In this document: one piece after another, positions 1 through 7,725 of the stretch
Layout of the letters: each line of letters begins with the position of its first letter
How positions within the stretch are numbered: the first letter of the stretch is position 1
DNA from: JAPPHA01 sp965242975
GTDB taxonomy: Bacteria > Pseudomonadota > Alphaproteobacteria > Rhodobacterales > Rhodobacteraceae
NCBI GenBank assembly: GCA_965242975.1
Contig: CBDETS010000007.1
Coordinates: 62,001 to 126,000, forward strand
DNA length: 64,000 nt
Reading direction: 5' to 3'
Made by a program: the position numbers and the translations under genes
Notes under the pieces: model-generated
Databases searched by the model: none
Seen by the model: the letters and a program-made list of their open reading frames with translations, nothing else
Told to the model about the DNA's origin: nothing

Positions 1-620
1 GCCACCATCACGCCAGCTGCCGCAGCCAGTGCCGAGCCAATGAAAAAATTCATGTAGCGGACGTTTTCCGGGTTCACTCCGAAAACACTGGCGATATCGG
101 GGTCAGTGACTGTCGCCCGCCAGGCAATGCCCGTTCGGGTGGACGACGAAAGCCAGCCCAGCAGGCCGATGAAAACGACCGCGAACACCACGACCAGCAA
201 CCGCGCGTGGCTCAAGAACACGCCTGGAAGTACCTCGACCTGGGTTTGAAGAGGCGGGTCGATGTAGGAAATTCCGTAGGCTCCGAAGACCAGGCGAAAC
301 AACTCCTCCGCCATGATGAACATGCCGATCGAGGCAATCAGGGCAATGAGCGGCGGTTTGTCGAGAAGCGGCTTGTACGCAAGTCGGTACATGGCCATTC
401 CGCAAATTCCAACGATCACCATGGCCGCGACCATCGCGAGCGGAAAGCTGCCGGTCTGGTTCGTTACGACGACGCCGATATATCCCCCGAGGGTGAACAA
501 CGCCGCATGGGCAACATGCAGGATGCGCAGAAGACCGTAGACCAGCGTCAATCCGAGCGCGATCAGGGCGTAAATCGCCCCTTGCACCAAGCCCTGGATC
601 GTCAGGTCCAGAAACAGCAT
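1..620 (-). CDS. livH: Branched-chain amino acid type ABC transporter permease (LivH family), 3' part beyond the window edge
   Basis: This gene encodes an inner-membrane permease of the hydrophobic amino acid (HAAT) ABC family, forming the channel for substrates delivered by the binding protein at 707-1855. The reading frame is open from the ATG at 620-618 to base 1, giving 206 codons without a stop. The product begins MLFLDLTIQGLVQGAIYALI, the classic LivH N-terminus, and continues with LGLTLVYGLLRILHVAHAAL and later GIAWRATVTDPDIASVFGVN, the cytoplasmic loop that contacts the ATPase. Hydrophobic segments alternate as expected. It follows livK on the same strand with an 86-nt gap that contains a stem-loop. 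The C-terminus, and presumably livM, livG and livF, lie outside the window. LivH-like permeases also serve amide and urea importers, so the true substrate is uncertain. Confidence 0.9.
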   Translation of the reverse strand, partial: MLFLDLTIQGLVQGAIYALIALGLTLVYGLLRILHVAHAALFTLGGYIGVVVTNQTGSFPLAMVAAMVIVGICGMAMYRLAYKPLLDKPPLIALIASIGMFIMAEELFRLVFGAYGISYIDPPLQTQVEVLPGVFLSHARLLVVVFAVVFIGLLGWLSSSTRTGIAWRATVTDPDIASVFGVNPENVRYMNFFIGSALAAAAGVMV

Positions 621-670
621 GGCGGTGACTTAACGGCGGGGTTCATGGTGCGAGGAAGACACAGGGGGGA

Positions 671-694
671 GCAGGCCCGACTCAGCGGGCCTGC
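671..694 (-). terminator. Intercistronic stem-loop between livK and livH
   Basis: A perfect 9-bp inverted repeat, GCAGGCCCG (671-679) and CGGGCCTGC (686-694), is separated by a 6-nt loop. It lies in the 86-nt gap after the livK stop and before the livH start. No U-tract follows on the minus strand, so it is more likely a 3' stabilising or processing element that keeps livK mRNA in excess than a full terminator. Confidence 0.6.
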
Positions 695-706
695 CCAGGA
701 CTTTGG

Positions 707-1855
707 TCACTCTTCAGGCGGAGCCAGCAGAACAGGATCCGAAATCACTGAGTGATGATGCCAATTGCCATCCCGTACCACCTGAACCTGCACATCCTTG
801 CGCACTTCCCCCAGCTTGTTGAACTGGATCCTGCCCGTGGACGCAACGAGGTTGGTGGAGGAAATCGCGTCGCGGACAGCAGCAGGTTCCAGCGATTCCG
901 CACGCTTCAAGGCATCGGCCAGGACCAGCACGGCAGTATGAGTCGATGCGCCGACCATGTCGGCGGGATAACCTGCCATTTCCGAGAATCCATCGATAAA
1001 GGCACGCACCAGGGGGTCCTGGCTGTCGCGGTCCAGGGAGGTCGTAATGATGACGCCTTCCGCATCGGCCCCGGCAATCTCGATGAACTTCTGGCTGTCA
1101 TATCCCTCCTGCCCGATGACGGGCGCCGTGATGCCCGCGGCGCGGAGTTGGCGCACAAGGGGGCCTGCCGTGAAGAAATAACCCGAGGCATAGATGGCAT
1201 CGGGTTCTTCCGATTTCACCTTTGATACGATCGGTCCGAATTCACGGTCCCGGATGGAGTATTCATACTCACCGATGATCTCCAACCCGAACTCGCCGGC
1301 CTTTTCTCGGAAACCGGCTGCCAGCGACTTTCCGAAGTCGTTGTTCAGCGTGATCATGGTGACCCGCTTCTTCTCCATCATCTCGCCGATCAGTTTGGCT
1401 CCGGCACGTCCCTGTACGTCGCCCATGAAGGAAGTCCGGAACACGTGATCGCCAGCACGTGTAATGTCCGGGTGCACGGCGTAAGCCGAGATATAGGGCA
1501 CCTGGTTTTCCTGGAAGATCGTAGCGGCAGCCCGGGTCGAGCCCGAATAACTTCCGGAAATGCCTGCAACCACGGCGTCCTGCGTTGTGAGCTTCACTGC
1601 CAGTGGCGCGGCTTCCTTCGGACTCGCCTGATCGTCGTAGACCACCAGCTCCAGCATGTCGCCATTGATCCCGCCGGCAGCGTTCACCTGTTCGACTGCG
1701 AGCTCAGCGCCTTTCAGTGCTGAATTTCCGTCGGCTGCCGCGAATCCGGTAAGCGGAACATTGAAACCAATCCGGATGTTGTCCGCCACTGCCGGTGCTG
1801 CGAATACGAACCCCGCAACCGCAGCCAACGCGGCCAGTGAAAGTCGTTTTGTCAT
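707..1855 (-). CDS. livK: Periplasmic substrate-binding protein of a branched-chain amino acid type ABC transporter
   Basis: The product is a 382-residue periplasmic type I ligand-binding protein (Leu/Ile/Val-binding, Peripla_BP_6 family). The start is the ATG at 1855-1853, because it gives a clean Sec signal peptide (MTKRLSLAALAAVAGFVFAA, cleavage after PAVA) and has GGAGG about 8 nt upstream; longer readings add a non-signal arginine-rich tail. The mature protein opens NIRIGFNVPLTGFAAADGNS, a family hallmark, and continues with VVYDDQASPKEAAPLAVKLT and GYFFTAGPLVRQLRAAGITA, which fit the two-lobed fold. It is the first gene of a minus-strand operon leading into livH. HAAT binding proteins recognise amino acids, amides, urea or aromatic acids; proximity to the homoprotocatechuate operon makes an aromatic acid possible but unproven. 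Confidence 0.9.
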   Translation of the reverse strand: MTKRLSLAALAAVAGFVFAAPAVADNIRIGFNVPLTGFAAADGNSALKGAELAVEQVNAAGGINGDMLELVVYDDQASPKEAAPLAVKLTTQDAVVAGISGSYSGSTRAAATIFQENQVPYISAYAVHPDITRAGDHVFRTSFMGDVQGRAGAKLIGEMMEKKRVTMITLNNDFGKSLAAGFREKAGEFGLEIIGEYEYSIRDREFGPIVSKVKSEEPDAIYASGYFFTAGPLVRQLRAAGITAPVIGQEGYDSQKFIEIAGADAEGVIITTSLDRDSQDPLVRAFIDGFSEMAGYPADMVGASTHTAVLVLADALKRAESLEPAAVRDAISSTNLVASTGRIQFNKLGEVRKDVQVQVVRDGNWHHHSVISDPVLLAPPEE

Positions 1856-2636
1856 TGTGTCATCCTCCGTTTTTTCGGTTTTTCGCCAGCGTCTCAGGAA
1901 CGGGCGCGAGCGGAGTGTATGGGCAGTTTCCATGCTCGGCGTTCCCGAATACATCAAAAGTCAAAATGCGTCTTGTGCCAAGCACAGTATTTGAGGAACC
2001 TGGCTATCGGAGCAACCCTCAATGCCGTCTCTGGTCGTACGCGATGACAGCAACAGTCACACATGTCTACCCTTGTTCGGTCGGCATGCCTTTCGAGCGG
2101 AGGCGAACGTGGCGATTCAGTTGAGCCTCTTGCAAAATTGTCGAGTTTACCGACCGCTGAACAGTGCCGGGTATCCGGCGTGGGCTTGCACGCGACCGTC
2201 AACACCGGAATCCACGGACTCTCGGCATTCCCACCCGATTCGCGGGAAAAACAGACGAAAGTGCCGGAGCGCGGGCCAGTTTTGACCGTTCGCCGGCTTT
2301 TTCAGTGCGTTTCCAGAGTAGATCGAGGACGCCGGAACCGTCCCGAACGACGGGGAGGCGCGTCAGGGAAGCACGGCGAGGCGCATCAACGGGTCAACCG
2401 TCAGGACAAGCACCCCAAACATCAAGTGGATATCTGATGCCGAAAAAAAGGTTGGCTCTTCGATGGATTCATGAGGCGAATTATGCCGGACATTTCCTGA
2501 CCAGGTGAGGACAGGTCGCCAATTCCTTCACCAACTGGATCGAAGCAGGAATCGATCATTGGTACGCATCAGACCGGATGGTACAGGTTGGCGAAGGCGA
2601 GCCCCGACCATCCAGTTCCTACAGGAGTTCAACCGG
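1856..2636. other. 781-nt divergent intergenic region
   Basis: This stretch separates livK (minus) from the dehydratase (plus), so it must hold both promoters. The short open frames in it overlap one another on both strands, are rich in Arg, Ser and Pro as random GC-rich frames are, and none has a good ribosome binding site. I see no convincing operator, RNA gene or gene remnant here. Confidence 0.5.
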
Positions 2637-3593
2637 ATGAACCTTCCAGACAAATCCACGATCGAAAACGCAACGGCGCGAGTCCGGAATGTCATCGGAC
2701 CGACGCCCCAATACGCGTGGCCCTTGTTGTCGGCACGCGTCGGGGCGGAGGTTTGGGTCAAGCACGAGAACCACACGCCAATTGGCGCGTTCAAGATCCG
2801 GGGAGGACTTGCCTACATGGACTCGGTCGAAGCCGACACGGTTATCGCGGCCACCCGAGGCAATCACGGGCAATCGATTGCCATGGCGGCCGGATTTGCA
2901 GGCAAGAGAGCGATCATCGCGGTTCCCCAATGCAACAGCCGCGAAAAAAATGCCGCGATGAAGGCTCTCGGCGCCGAGCTCGTGGTTCACGGCGAAGATT
3001 TCCAGGATGCCTATGACTATGTTCGGGACCGAGCGGAACGGGACAAGTTTCACCTCGTGCCGTCGTTCCACGATCTGCTCGTCGCCGGAGTCGCGACATA
3101 CAGTGTCGAATTCCTGTCGGCCGTTCCGGGACTTGACGTCGTGTACGTCCCGATCGGGCTGGGGTCCGGGATTTGCGGCGCGGTCACGGCACGGGAAATG
3201 CTCGGAAAAAAGACTGAAATCGTCGGGGTCGTTGCCGAACAGGCACCCGCATACGCCTTGAGTTTCCTTGCCCGTCACCCGGTTTCGACGAATTCTGCCG
3301 ACACGATTGCCGACGGAGTGGCCTGCCGCCAAGTGGATCCGGCGGCGCTCGACGTCATCCTCACCCATGTCGCGCGGGTGGTTACCGTTTCGGAAGCCGA
3401 GATCAGGAATGCGATGCGATGGTATTTCACGGACACGCACAACGTGGTTGAAGGGGCAGGGGCGGCACCACTCGCCGCGCTGATGAAGGAACGCGAGGCA
3501 GCGAAAGGAAAGACGGTCGGGATCATCGCGAGCGGTGGAAACGTGGACACGGACGTATTTCGCCGAGTTCTCGCTGCGGGCGGTGAGTCGTGA
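2637..3593 (+). CDS. PLP-dependent threonine/serine dehydratase family enzyme
   Basis: This is a 318-residue fold-type II PLP enzyme that should deaminate a hydroxy-amino acid to a 2-oxo acid and ammonia. The PLP lysine lies in HTPIGAFKIRGG (about residue 56). The substrate loop TRGNHGQSIAMAAGFAGKRA and the glycine-rich phosphate-binding loop IGLGSGICGAV are also present. There is no C-terminal ACT regulatory domain, so it resembles catabolic dehydratases (threo-3-hydroxyaspartate ammonia-lyase, hydroxyectoine-type EutB, TdcB) more than biosynthetic IlvA. The start is the ATG at 2637 behind AGGAGT; a frame open from 2505 adds no family-like sequence. The next plus-strand gene, 103 nt on, is an enolase-superfamily dehydratase, so the pair may form a small catabolic operon. 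The exact substrate is unknown. Confidence 0.8.
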   Translation: MNLPDKSTIENATARVRNVIGPTPQYAWPLLSARVGAEVWVKHENHTPIGAFKIRGGLAYMDSVEADTVIAATRGNHGQSIAMAAGFAGKRAIIAVPQCNSREKNAAMKALGAELVVHGEDFQDAYDYVRDRAERDKFHLVPSFHDLLVAGVATYSVEFLSAVPGLDVVYVPIGLGSGICGAVTAREMLGKKTEIVGVVAEQAPAYALSFLARHPVSTNSADTIADGVACRQVDPAALDVILTHVARVVTVSEAEIRNAMRWYFTDTHNVVEGAGAAPLAALMKEREAAKGKTVGIIASGGNVDTDVFRRVLAAGGES

Positions 3594-3696
3594 TCGGTTC
3601 GCTGGCCGACCGGCCGAGTTCGACCGCCTGGCGGGCCGGACGTGACGGGGGCGTCGTCCTATGCGGCCCGAACAAGCGCCTTGCCGGGATCGCGCC

Positions 3697-4797
3697 ATGA
3701 AACTGGAGTCCATCGAATCCTTTTCCGACGAGTGGGTCGGGTTCGTGCGCGTTACGACCGAATGCGGCGTCGAGGGCTGGGGCCAGGTCTCGACCTACAA
3801 CGCCGACATCACGGTCCAGGTCCTGCACCGGCAGGTTGCGCCCTGGATGCTCGGGGAAGAACTCGATGAGCTCGACCAGGTTCTCGACCGGGTCACGGAA
3901 AGGGAGCACAAGTTTCCGGGCTCGTACTTGCGGCGGGCGATGGCCGGTGTCGATACGGCCATCTGGGACGCACGGGGGAAGGAGGCCGGGAAACCGGTGG
4001 TCGAGTTGCTCGGAGGCAGCCCCGGACCACTGCGGGCATATGCGTCGTCGATGAGACGGGATGTCACGCCCGATGAAGAAGCCAGCCGCCTGGTCCGGTT
4101 GCGCGATGCCCATGGATTCGACGCGTTCAAGATCCGTGCGGGCGCGGAAGTCGGCCGAAACCAGGACGAATGGTCAGGCCGGACCGAAGAGATCATTCCG
4201 ACGGTCCGCCGTGTCCTCGGGCCGGACGTGGACCTGCTGATCGACGCGAACTCCTGTTACTCGGCCGACCGGGCAATCGAGATCGGGCGAATTCTCGAAG
4301 ACTGGGGGTACTGCCACTACGAGGAACCGTGCCCGTACTGGGACCTGGAGCAAACGCGGAAGGTATGCCGAACGCTGACAATCGACGTGACCGGGGGCGA
4401 ACAGGATTGCGAGTTGGCCAACTGGCGTCGAATTGTCGAGGGCAGGGTGGTTGATATCGTTCAACCGGACATTCTCTATGTCGGCGGGCTCAGCCGGGCC
4501 CTGAGAGTGGCCCGGATGGCGTCAGGCAAGGACATCCCGGTAACGCCTCATTGCGCAAACCTGTCCATGGTGACGCTGTTTACCATGCATTTTCTGAAAG
4601 CGTTGCCTAATGCCGGGAATTACCTCGAGTTTTCGATCGAGGGCCCGGAATACTATCCGTGGCAATACGGGCTTTTCGTGGAATCTCCATATACGGTCGA
4701 CGATGGCTGTGTGACCGTCAGCGAGAAACCGGGTTGGGGCGTCGACATCAATCCCGAATGGCTCGCCAGGTCCGTTTACCAGGTCAGTCGAATGTGA
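3697..4797 (+). CDS. Mandelate racemase/muconate lactonizing enzyme family protein, probable sugar-acid dehydratase
   Basis: This 366-residue enolase-superfamily protein should abstract a proton alpha to a carboxylate using Mg2+. The N-terminal capping domain (about 1-125) precedes a TIM barrel. Visible active-site elements are KxR (K145, R147 in FKIRAG), metal ligands D183 (LLIDAN), E209 (YEEP) and E235 (GGEQD), and the general acid/base H285 (TPHC) with D258 before it. This is the mandelate-racemase subgroup pattern, which includes D-tartrate, galactonate and fuconate dehydratases. The ATG at 3697 gives the usual family beginning MKLESIESF; an in-frame ATG at 3661 would add 12 unfamiliar residues. 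It follows the PLP dehydratase on the same strand. The substrate, acid-sugar or hydroxy-acid, cannot be read from sequence. Confidence 0.82.
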   Translation: MKLESIESFSDEWVGFVRVTTECGVEGWGQVSTYNADITVQVLHRQVAPWMLGEELDELDQVLDRVTEREHKFPGSYLRRAMAGVDTAIWDARGKEAGKPVVELLGGSPGPLRAYASSMRRDVTPDEEASRLVRLRDAHGFDAFKIRAGAEVGRNQDEWSGRTEEIIPTVRRVLGPDVDLLIDANSCYSADRAIEIGRILEDWGYCHYEEPCPYWDLEQTRKVCRTLTIDVTGGEQDCELANWRRIVEGRVVDIVQPDILYVGGLSRALRVARMASGKDIPVTPHCANLSMVTLFTMHFLKALPNAGNYLEFSIEGPEYYPWQYGLFVESPYTVDDGCVTVSEKPGWGVDINPEWLARSVYQVSRM

Positions 4798-5006
4798 ACG
4801 TTCGAACGTTTCGAGCGGAGAACGTGTACCAAGGAGAAACTCCGCCGGGAAGAAACGCAGGGATCCTGATGCCGGGACAGTCCTGGTCGGCATTCCGCGC
4901 GAGGCATGCTTCCGTGATTGCGCAGCGCGGCCCGATCGAAGATGGACCGATGAACCTGTGAAATTCGATCAACCTGGCCGTACCTGGCAGGGAGACTCCG
5001 GCCTCC

Positions 5007-5819
5007 TCACGTCGAAAAACTGACCGAGACCGATCCGAAATCCCCGAAGCTCGCCTCAAATCGGTCCCCGGGGCGCGCTTCGATCGGACGAATGAACGAT
5101 CCGGACAATACGACATCGTCCGGACGGATCCGGTGGCCGACGGACGCAAGGCGTTCGGCCAGCCAGGCGATGGCGAGTGGCGGGTCGTCCAGAACACCTG
5201 CCCCCAGGCCGGTTTCTTCAACAACCCCGTTTCTCGAAACGATGGCTCCGACCCACCTGAGGTCGCGACTGTTCGCCGGATCCCGGTTTTCTCCAAGCAC
5301 AATCCCCGCATTGGCGGCGTTGTCGGCGATCGTGTCCAGAACGGTACGCGAGGACCCGGAAACCGGGTCGTGCCTGACGATCCTGGTATCGAGAATCTCG
5401 AGGGCGGGGCAGACGTATCGCGTCGCTGACATGACATCGCCCCGGGAAACCGGTCCGTTGCCGTCAAGTCCGTGTTCCATGACGAAAGCGATTTCAGCCT
5501 CGATCCGCGGCTGAATGTAGCGGCCCCGTGGTACGCTGGCGCCCGACTCGAAATGCATGTCGTCGAACAGGACTCCACTGTCCGGGATATCGATATTCAG
5601 GGCGTTTTGCATGGCCCTGGACGTCAGACCGATCTTCCATCCGGTCGCCGTTCGCCCCGATGCGATCTTGCGGTCGACCAGCCGCTGCTGAATTGCATAG
5701 GCGTCCGACATCGTGAGGTCGGGATGGGCTTTCGAGACGAGACCGATCTGCACGCGATCCCGTTCTGCCTCGAACAGTTGGTCCGCGATTTCCGCTGCCG
5801 TATCGGGATCGAGCGTCAT
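5007..5819 (-). CDS. hpaH: 2-oxo-hept-4-ene-1,7-dioate hydratase (homoprotocatechuate pathway)
   Basis: The 270-residue product belongs to the hydratase/decarboxylase branch of the fumarylacetoacetase fold (MhpD/HpaH/XylJ). HpaH adds water to 2-oxo-hept-4-ene-1,7-dioate to give 4-hydroxy-2-oxoheptanedioate. Family features are the N-terminal helix with AYAIQQRLVDRKI, the GWKIGLTSRAMQ segment, IEAEIAFVME with the metal-binding acids, and PALEILDTRI. The start is the ATG at 5819, which overlaps the stop of the upstream gene as ATGA; an upstream extension of the frame is the out-of-frame shadow of that gene. It is the last gene of a five-gene minus-strand operon. The aldolase HpaI that would finish the pathway is not present downstream in this window. 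Confidence 0.85.
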   Translation of the reverse strand: MTLDPDTAAEIADQLFEAERDRVQIGLVSKAHPDLTMSDAYAIQQRLVDRKIASGRTATGWKIGLTSRAMQNALNIDIPDSGVLFDDMHFESGASVPRGRYIQPRIEAEIAFVMEHGLDGNGPVSRGDVMSATRYVCPALEILDTRIVRHDPVSGSSRTVLDTIADNAANAGIVLGENRDPANSRDLRWVGAIVSRNGVVEETGLGAGVLDDPPLAIAWLAERLASVGHRIRPDDVVLSGSFIRPIEARPGDRFEASFGDFGSVSVSFST

Positions 5820-6679
5820 CTGGCTTCGTCGACAACGCCGTTTCTCAGCGTGCCGATACCTTCGGCATCGACCTCGACAACGTCGCCCGGACGAAGCCAG
5901 ACAGGCGGGTCGCGGCGTGCGCCGGCTCCGGTTGGTGTTCCCGTGACGATGAGATCGCCGGGGGTCAACGTAACGAACGTCGAGAGATAGCTGATGAGGT
6001 AACGGAACGGAAAGATCATGCGCCCGGTCCTGTCGTTCTGGCGGATATCGCCGTTCACGAGTGTTCTCAGGCGAATGTCGGCGATCTGCTCCTCGTCGGT
6101 GAACGGTACGATCCACGGCCCGATCGACCCCGTGCCTTCGAAGTTCTTGCCCTGGGTCACGTTGAACTTGGCGTGCCGCATCCAGTCGCGCACCGATCCT
6201 TCATTGCAGAGCGTGATGGCGGCGATGTGGTCGAGTGCATTCGCCTCCCGAATGTGCCGACCCTCCTTGCCGATGACCAGAACGATTTCGCCTTCATAGT
6301 CCAGTTGCCGGGACGCCGCTGGCCGGGTCAACGGAACAAGGTGCCCGACAAAACTGCGCTCGACGCGGATGAATACCGAAGGATAGGCCGGCTGCGCCTG
6401 CCCGTCCCGGTATTCTGCGTTTCGGTCAGGATAGTTGACGCCGATGCAGAGGATCTTTTCGGGGGAGGAAATCGGAATGCGAAAGACGGACTCGTCCGCC
6501 TCGTGAGACACCGCGTGACGTTCCGCCGCGTCCATCAGGGCGGTTAGCCCGTTTTCGGCGACGGCGTCGCACAGGCTCTTCCAGCGCGGGAAATATGGCG
6601 ACAACGCGATCAGCCCGGCGTCGGTAACGGCCCCGTAGAATTCATCGCCGCCAGCCGACCAGCTTGCCAATCTCAACAT
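5816..6679 (-). CDS. Fumarylacetoacetate hydrolase family protein, HpaG-like isomerase/decarboxylase
   Basis: This 287-residue single-domain FAH-family enzyme has a short N-terminal region (about 1-75) followed by the beta-rich catalytic domain beginning ILCIGVNYPDRNAEY. The metal site is supplied by acids in LDYEGEIVLVIGKEG and the following loop, and TGTPTGAGARRDPPVWLRPG is the conserved C-terminal turn. In this operon the expected role is decarboxylation, and possibly isomerisation, of 5-oxopent-3-ene-1,2,5-tricarboxylate. The E. coli HpaG that does this is a tandem-domain protein of about 430 residues; here only one domain is present, so the function is inferred from context. The start ATG at 6679 has AAAGGA 8 nt upstream. 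It overlaps hpaH by 4 bp and follows hpaD by 55 nt. Confidence 0.8.
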   Translation of the reverse strand: MLRLASWSAGGDEFYGAVTDAGLIALSPYFPRWKSLCDAVAENGLTALMDAAERHAVSHEADESVFRIPISSPEKILCIGVNYPDRNAEYRDGQAQPAYPSVFIRVERSFVGHLVPLTRPAASRQLDYEGEIVLVIGKEGRHIREANALDHIAAITLCNEGSVRDWMRHAKFNVTQGKNFEGTGSIGPWIVPFTDEEQIADIRLRTLVNGDIRQNDRTGRMIFPFRYLISYLSTFVTLTPGDLIVTGTPTGAGARRDPPVWLRPGDVVEVDAEGIGTLRNGVVDEAR

Positions 6680-6734
6680 CCGTTAATTCCTTTTGTGGCC
6701 GCCATTTCCGGACAGCCTCTTTCCCGGGCCGGCC

Positions 6735-7721
6735 TCACCGGTCGTGCGCGACGATTGGTTCTGCGACGAGGTCAGGTGCTCTCGCCTCGATGCCGGCGAA
6801 TGCTGAACCTTCCTCGAACCAGCTCCGCGGAGCAGGTGCCCCCCAGAGAGTCTGGCGTTGCGGGTCCCTGAGATCCCATCGGATCGGTTCGTGATCAGGG
6901 TCGATTGTCTGATAGTCCGAGCAGTAGAATTCGATCCGGTGGCCGTCCGGGTCGAGAACATAGAGAAACAGGGCGTTCGAAATCCCGTGTCGGCCAGGAC
7001 CCCGTTCGATGCAGGCGATATTGCCGGTCGAAGCCAGCAGGTCCAGGAGGTCGATGATGCACATCGGTGTCGGCACCCAGAACGCGATGTGGTGCATGCG
7101 CGGCCCGATACCGTTGGTGAAGGCGAGGTCGTGCACACTGCCCTTCCTGTGTATCCATGCAGCCCACAGTGCCCCCGTCTTTTCGTCCTCCGTGTATTCC
7201 GTCACCCGAAACCCGATATTCGAATAGAAGGCCACGCTCTGGTCCACGTTCGGAGAGAACATGTTGAAGTGATCGATCCTCAACGGCCTGACGCCGCGAT
7301 ACAGGTGATAATGCTGGTGAATCGGGGGCAGCCTGTCCATCCTGTGGTAGAACTCGATCGGAACCCCGTGGTTGTCCGTCGTCGCGAGGGTCCGGCCTTG
7401 AAAAGGCCTGTCGGGCCAGTCGACGCGGTGGCCAAGGTCCCGAAAATACCGCTCGGCCCGATCGAGATCTTCCTCGTCATAGGTCTTGAACGCGATCAGG
7501 TCCGCACTTGGCCTCGGAGACGCTTTCAGGACCAGGCAATGATGGCCTCTTTCCTCCATCCCCCGAAAGTAGACACGGTCGTCCGACTCTCCCGTCACCT
7601 GCAACCCGAGGATTTCGCAATAGAACCTGCGGCTTGCCCCGATGTCGGCGACCGAAAGTTCGACGTGGCTCAGCCGAATCGTATTGAACGGCGGGTAGAG
7701 GACCGGGTCCGGAACGGGCAT
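6735..7721 (-). CDS. hpaD: 3,4-dihydroxyphenylacetate (homoprotocatechuate) 2,3-dioxygenase
   Basis: This is a 328-residue two-domain vicinal-oxygen-chelate extradiol dioxygenase that cleaves the homoprotocatechuate ring to 5-carboxymethyl-2-hydroxymuconic semialdehyde. Both glyoxalase-like halves are visible, starting at LSHVELSVADIGASRRFYCE (about residue 18) and LRIDHFNMFSPNVDQSVAFY (about 148). The 2-His-1-carboxylate metal site is H151 (RIDHF), one of the HH pair at 210-211 (RMHHIAFW) and E264 (GHRIEFY), followed by YCSDY near the active site. This matches the Fe/Mn homoprotocatechuate dioxygenase family rather than catechol 2,3-dioxygenase. The start ATG at 7721 has GGAGG inside the end of hpaE, whose stop is 4 nt upstream; longer in-frame readings only shadow hpaE. 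Confidence 0.9.
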   Translation of the reverse strand: MPVPDPVLYPPFNTIRLSHVELSVADIGASRRFYCEILGLQVTGESDDRVYFRGMEERGHHCLVLKASPRPSADLIAFKTYDEEDLDRAERYFRDLGHRVDWPDRPFQGRTLATTDNHGVPIEFYHRMDRLPPIHQHYHLYRGVRPLRIDHFNMFSPNVDQSVAFYSNIGFRVTEYTEDEKTGALWAAWIHRKGSVHDLAFTNGIGPRMHHIAFWVPTPMCIIDLLDLLASTGNIACIERGPGRHGISNALFLYVLDPDGHRIEFYCSDYQTIDPDHEPIRWDLRDPQRQTLWGAPAPRSWFEEGSAFAGIEARAPDLVAEPIVAHDR

Positions 7722-7725
7722 GAGC

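Noticed and set aside
2619..3713. Long minus-strand open frame of 364 codons opposite the PLP dehydratase
   Set aside because: It lies wholly opposite a gene with clear family motifs, has an arginine-rich composition and no known domain; such frames are common shadows in GC-rich genes.
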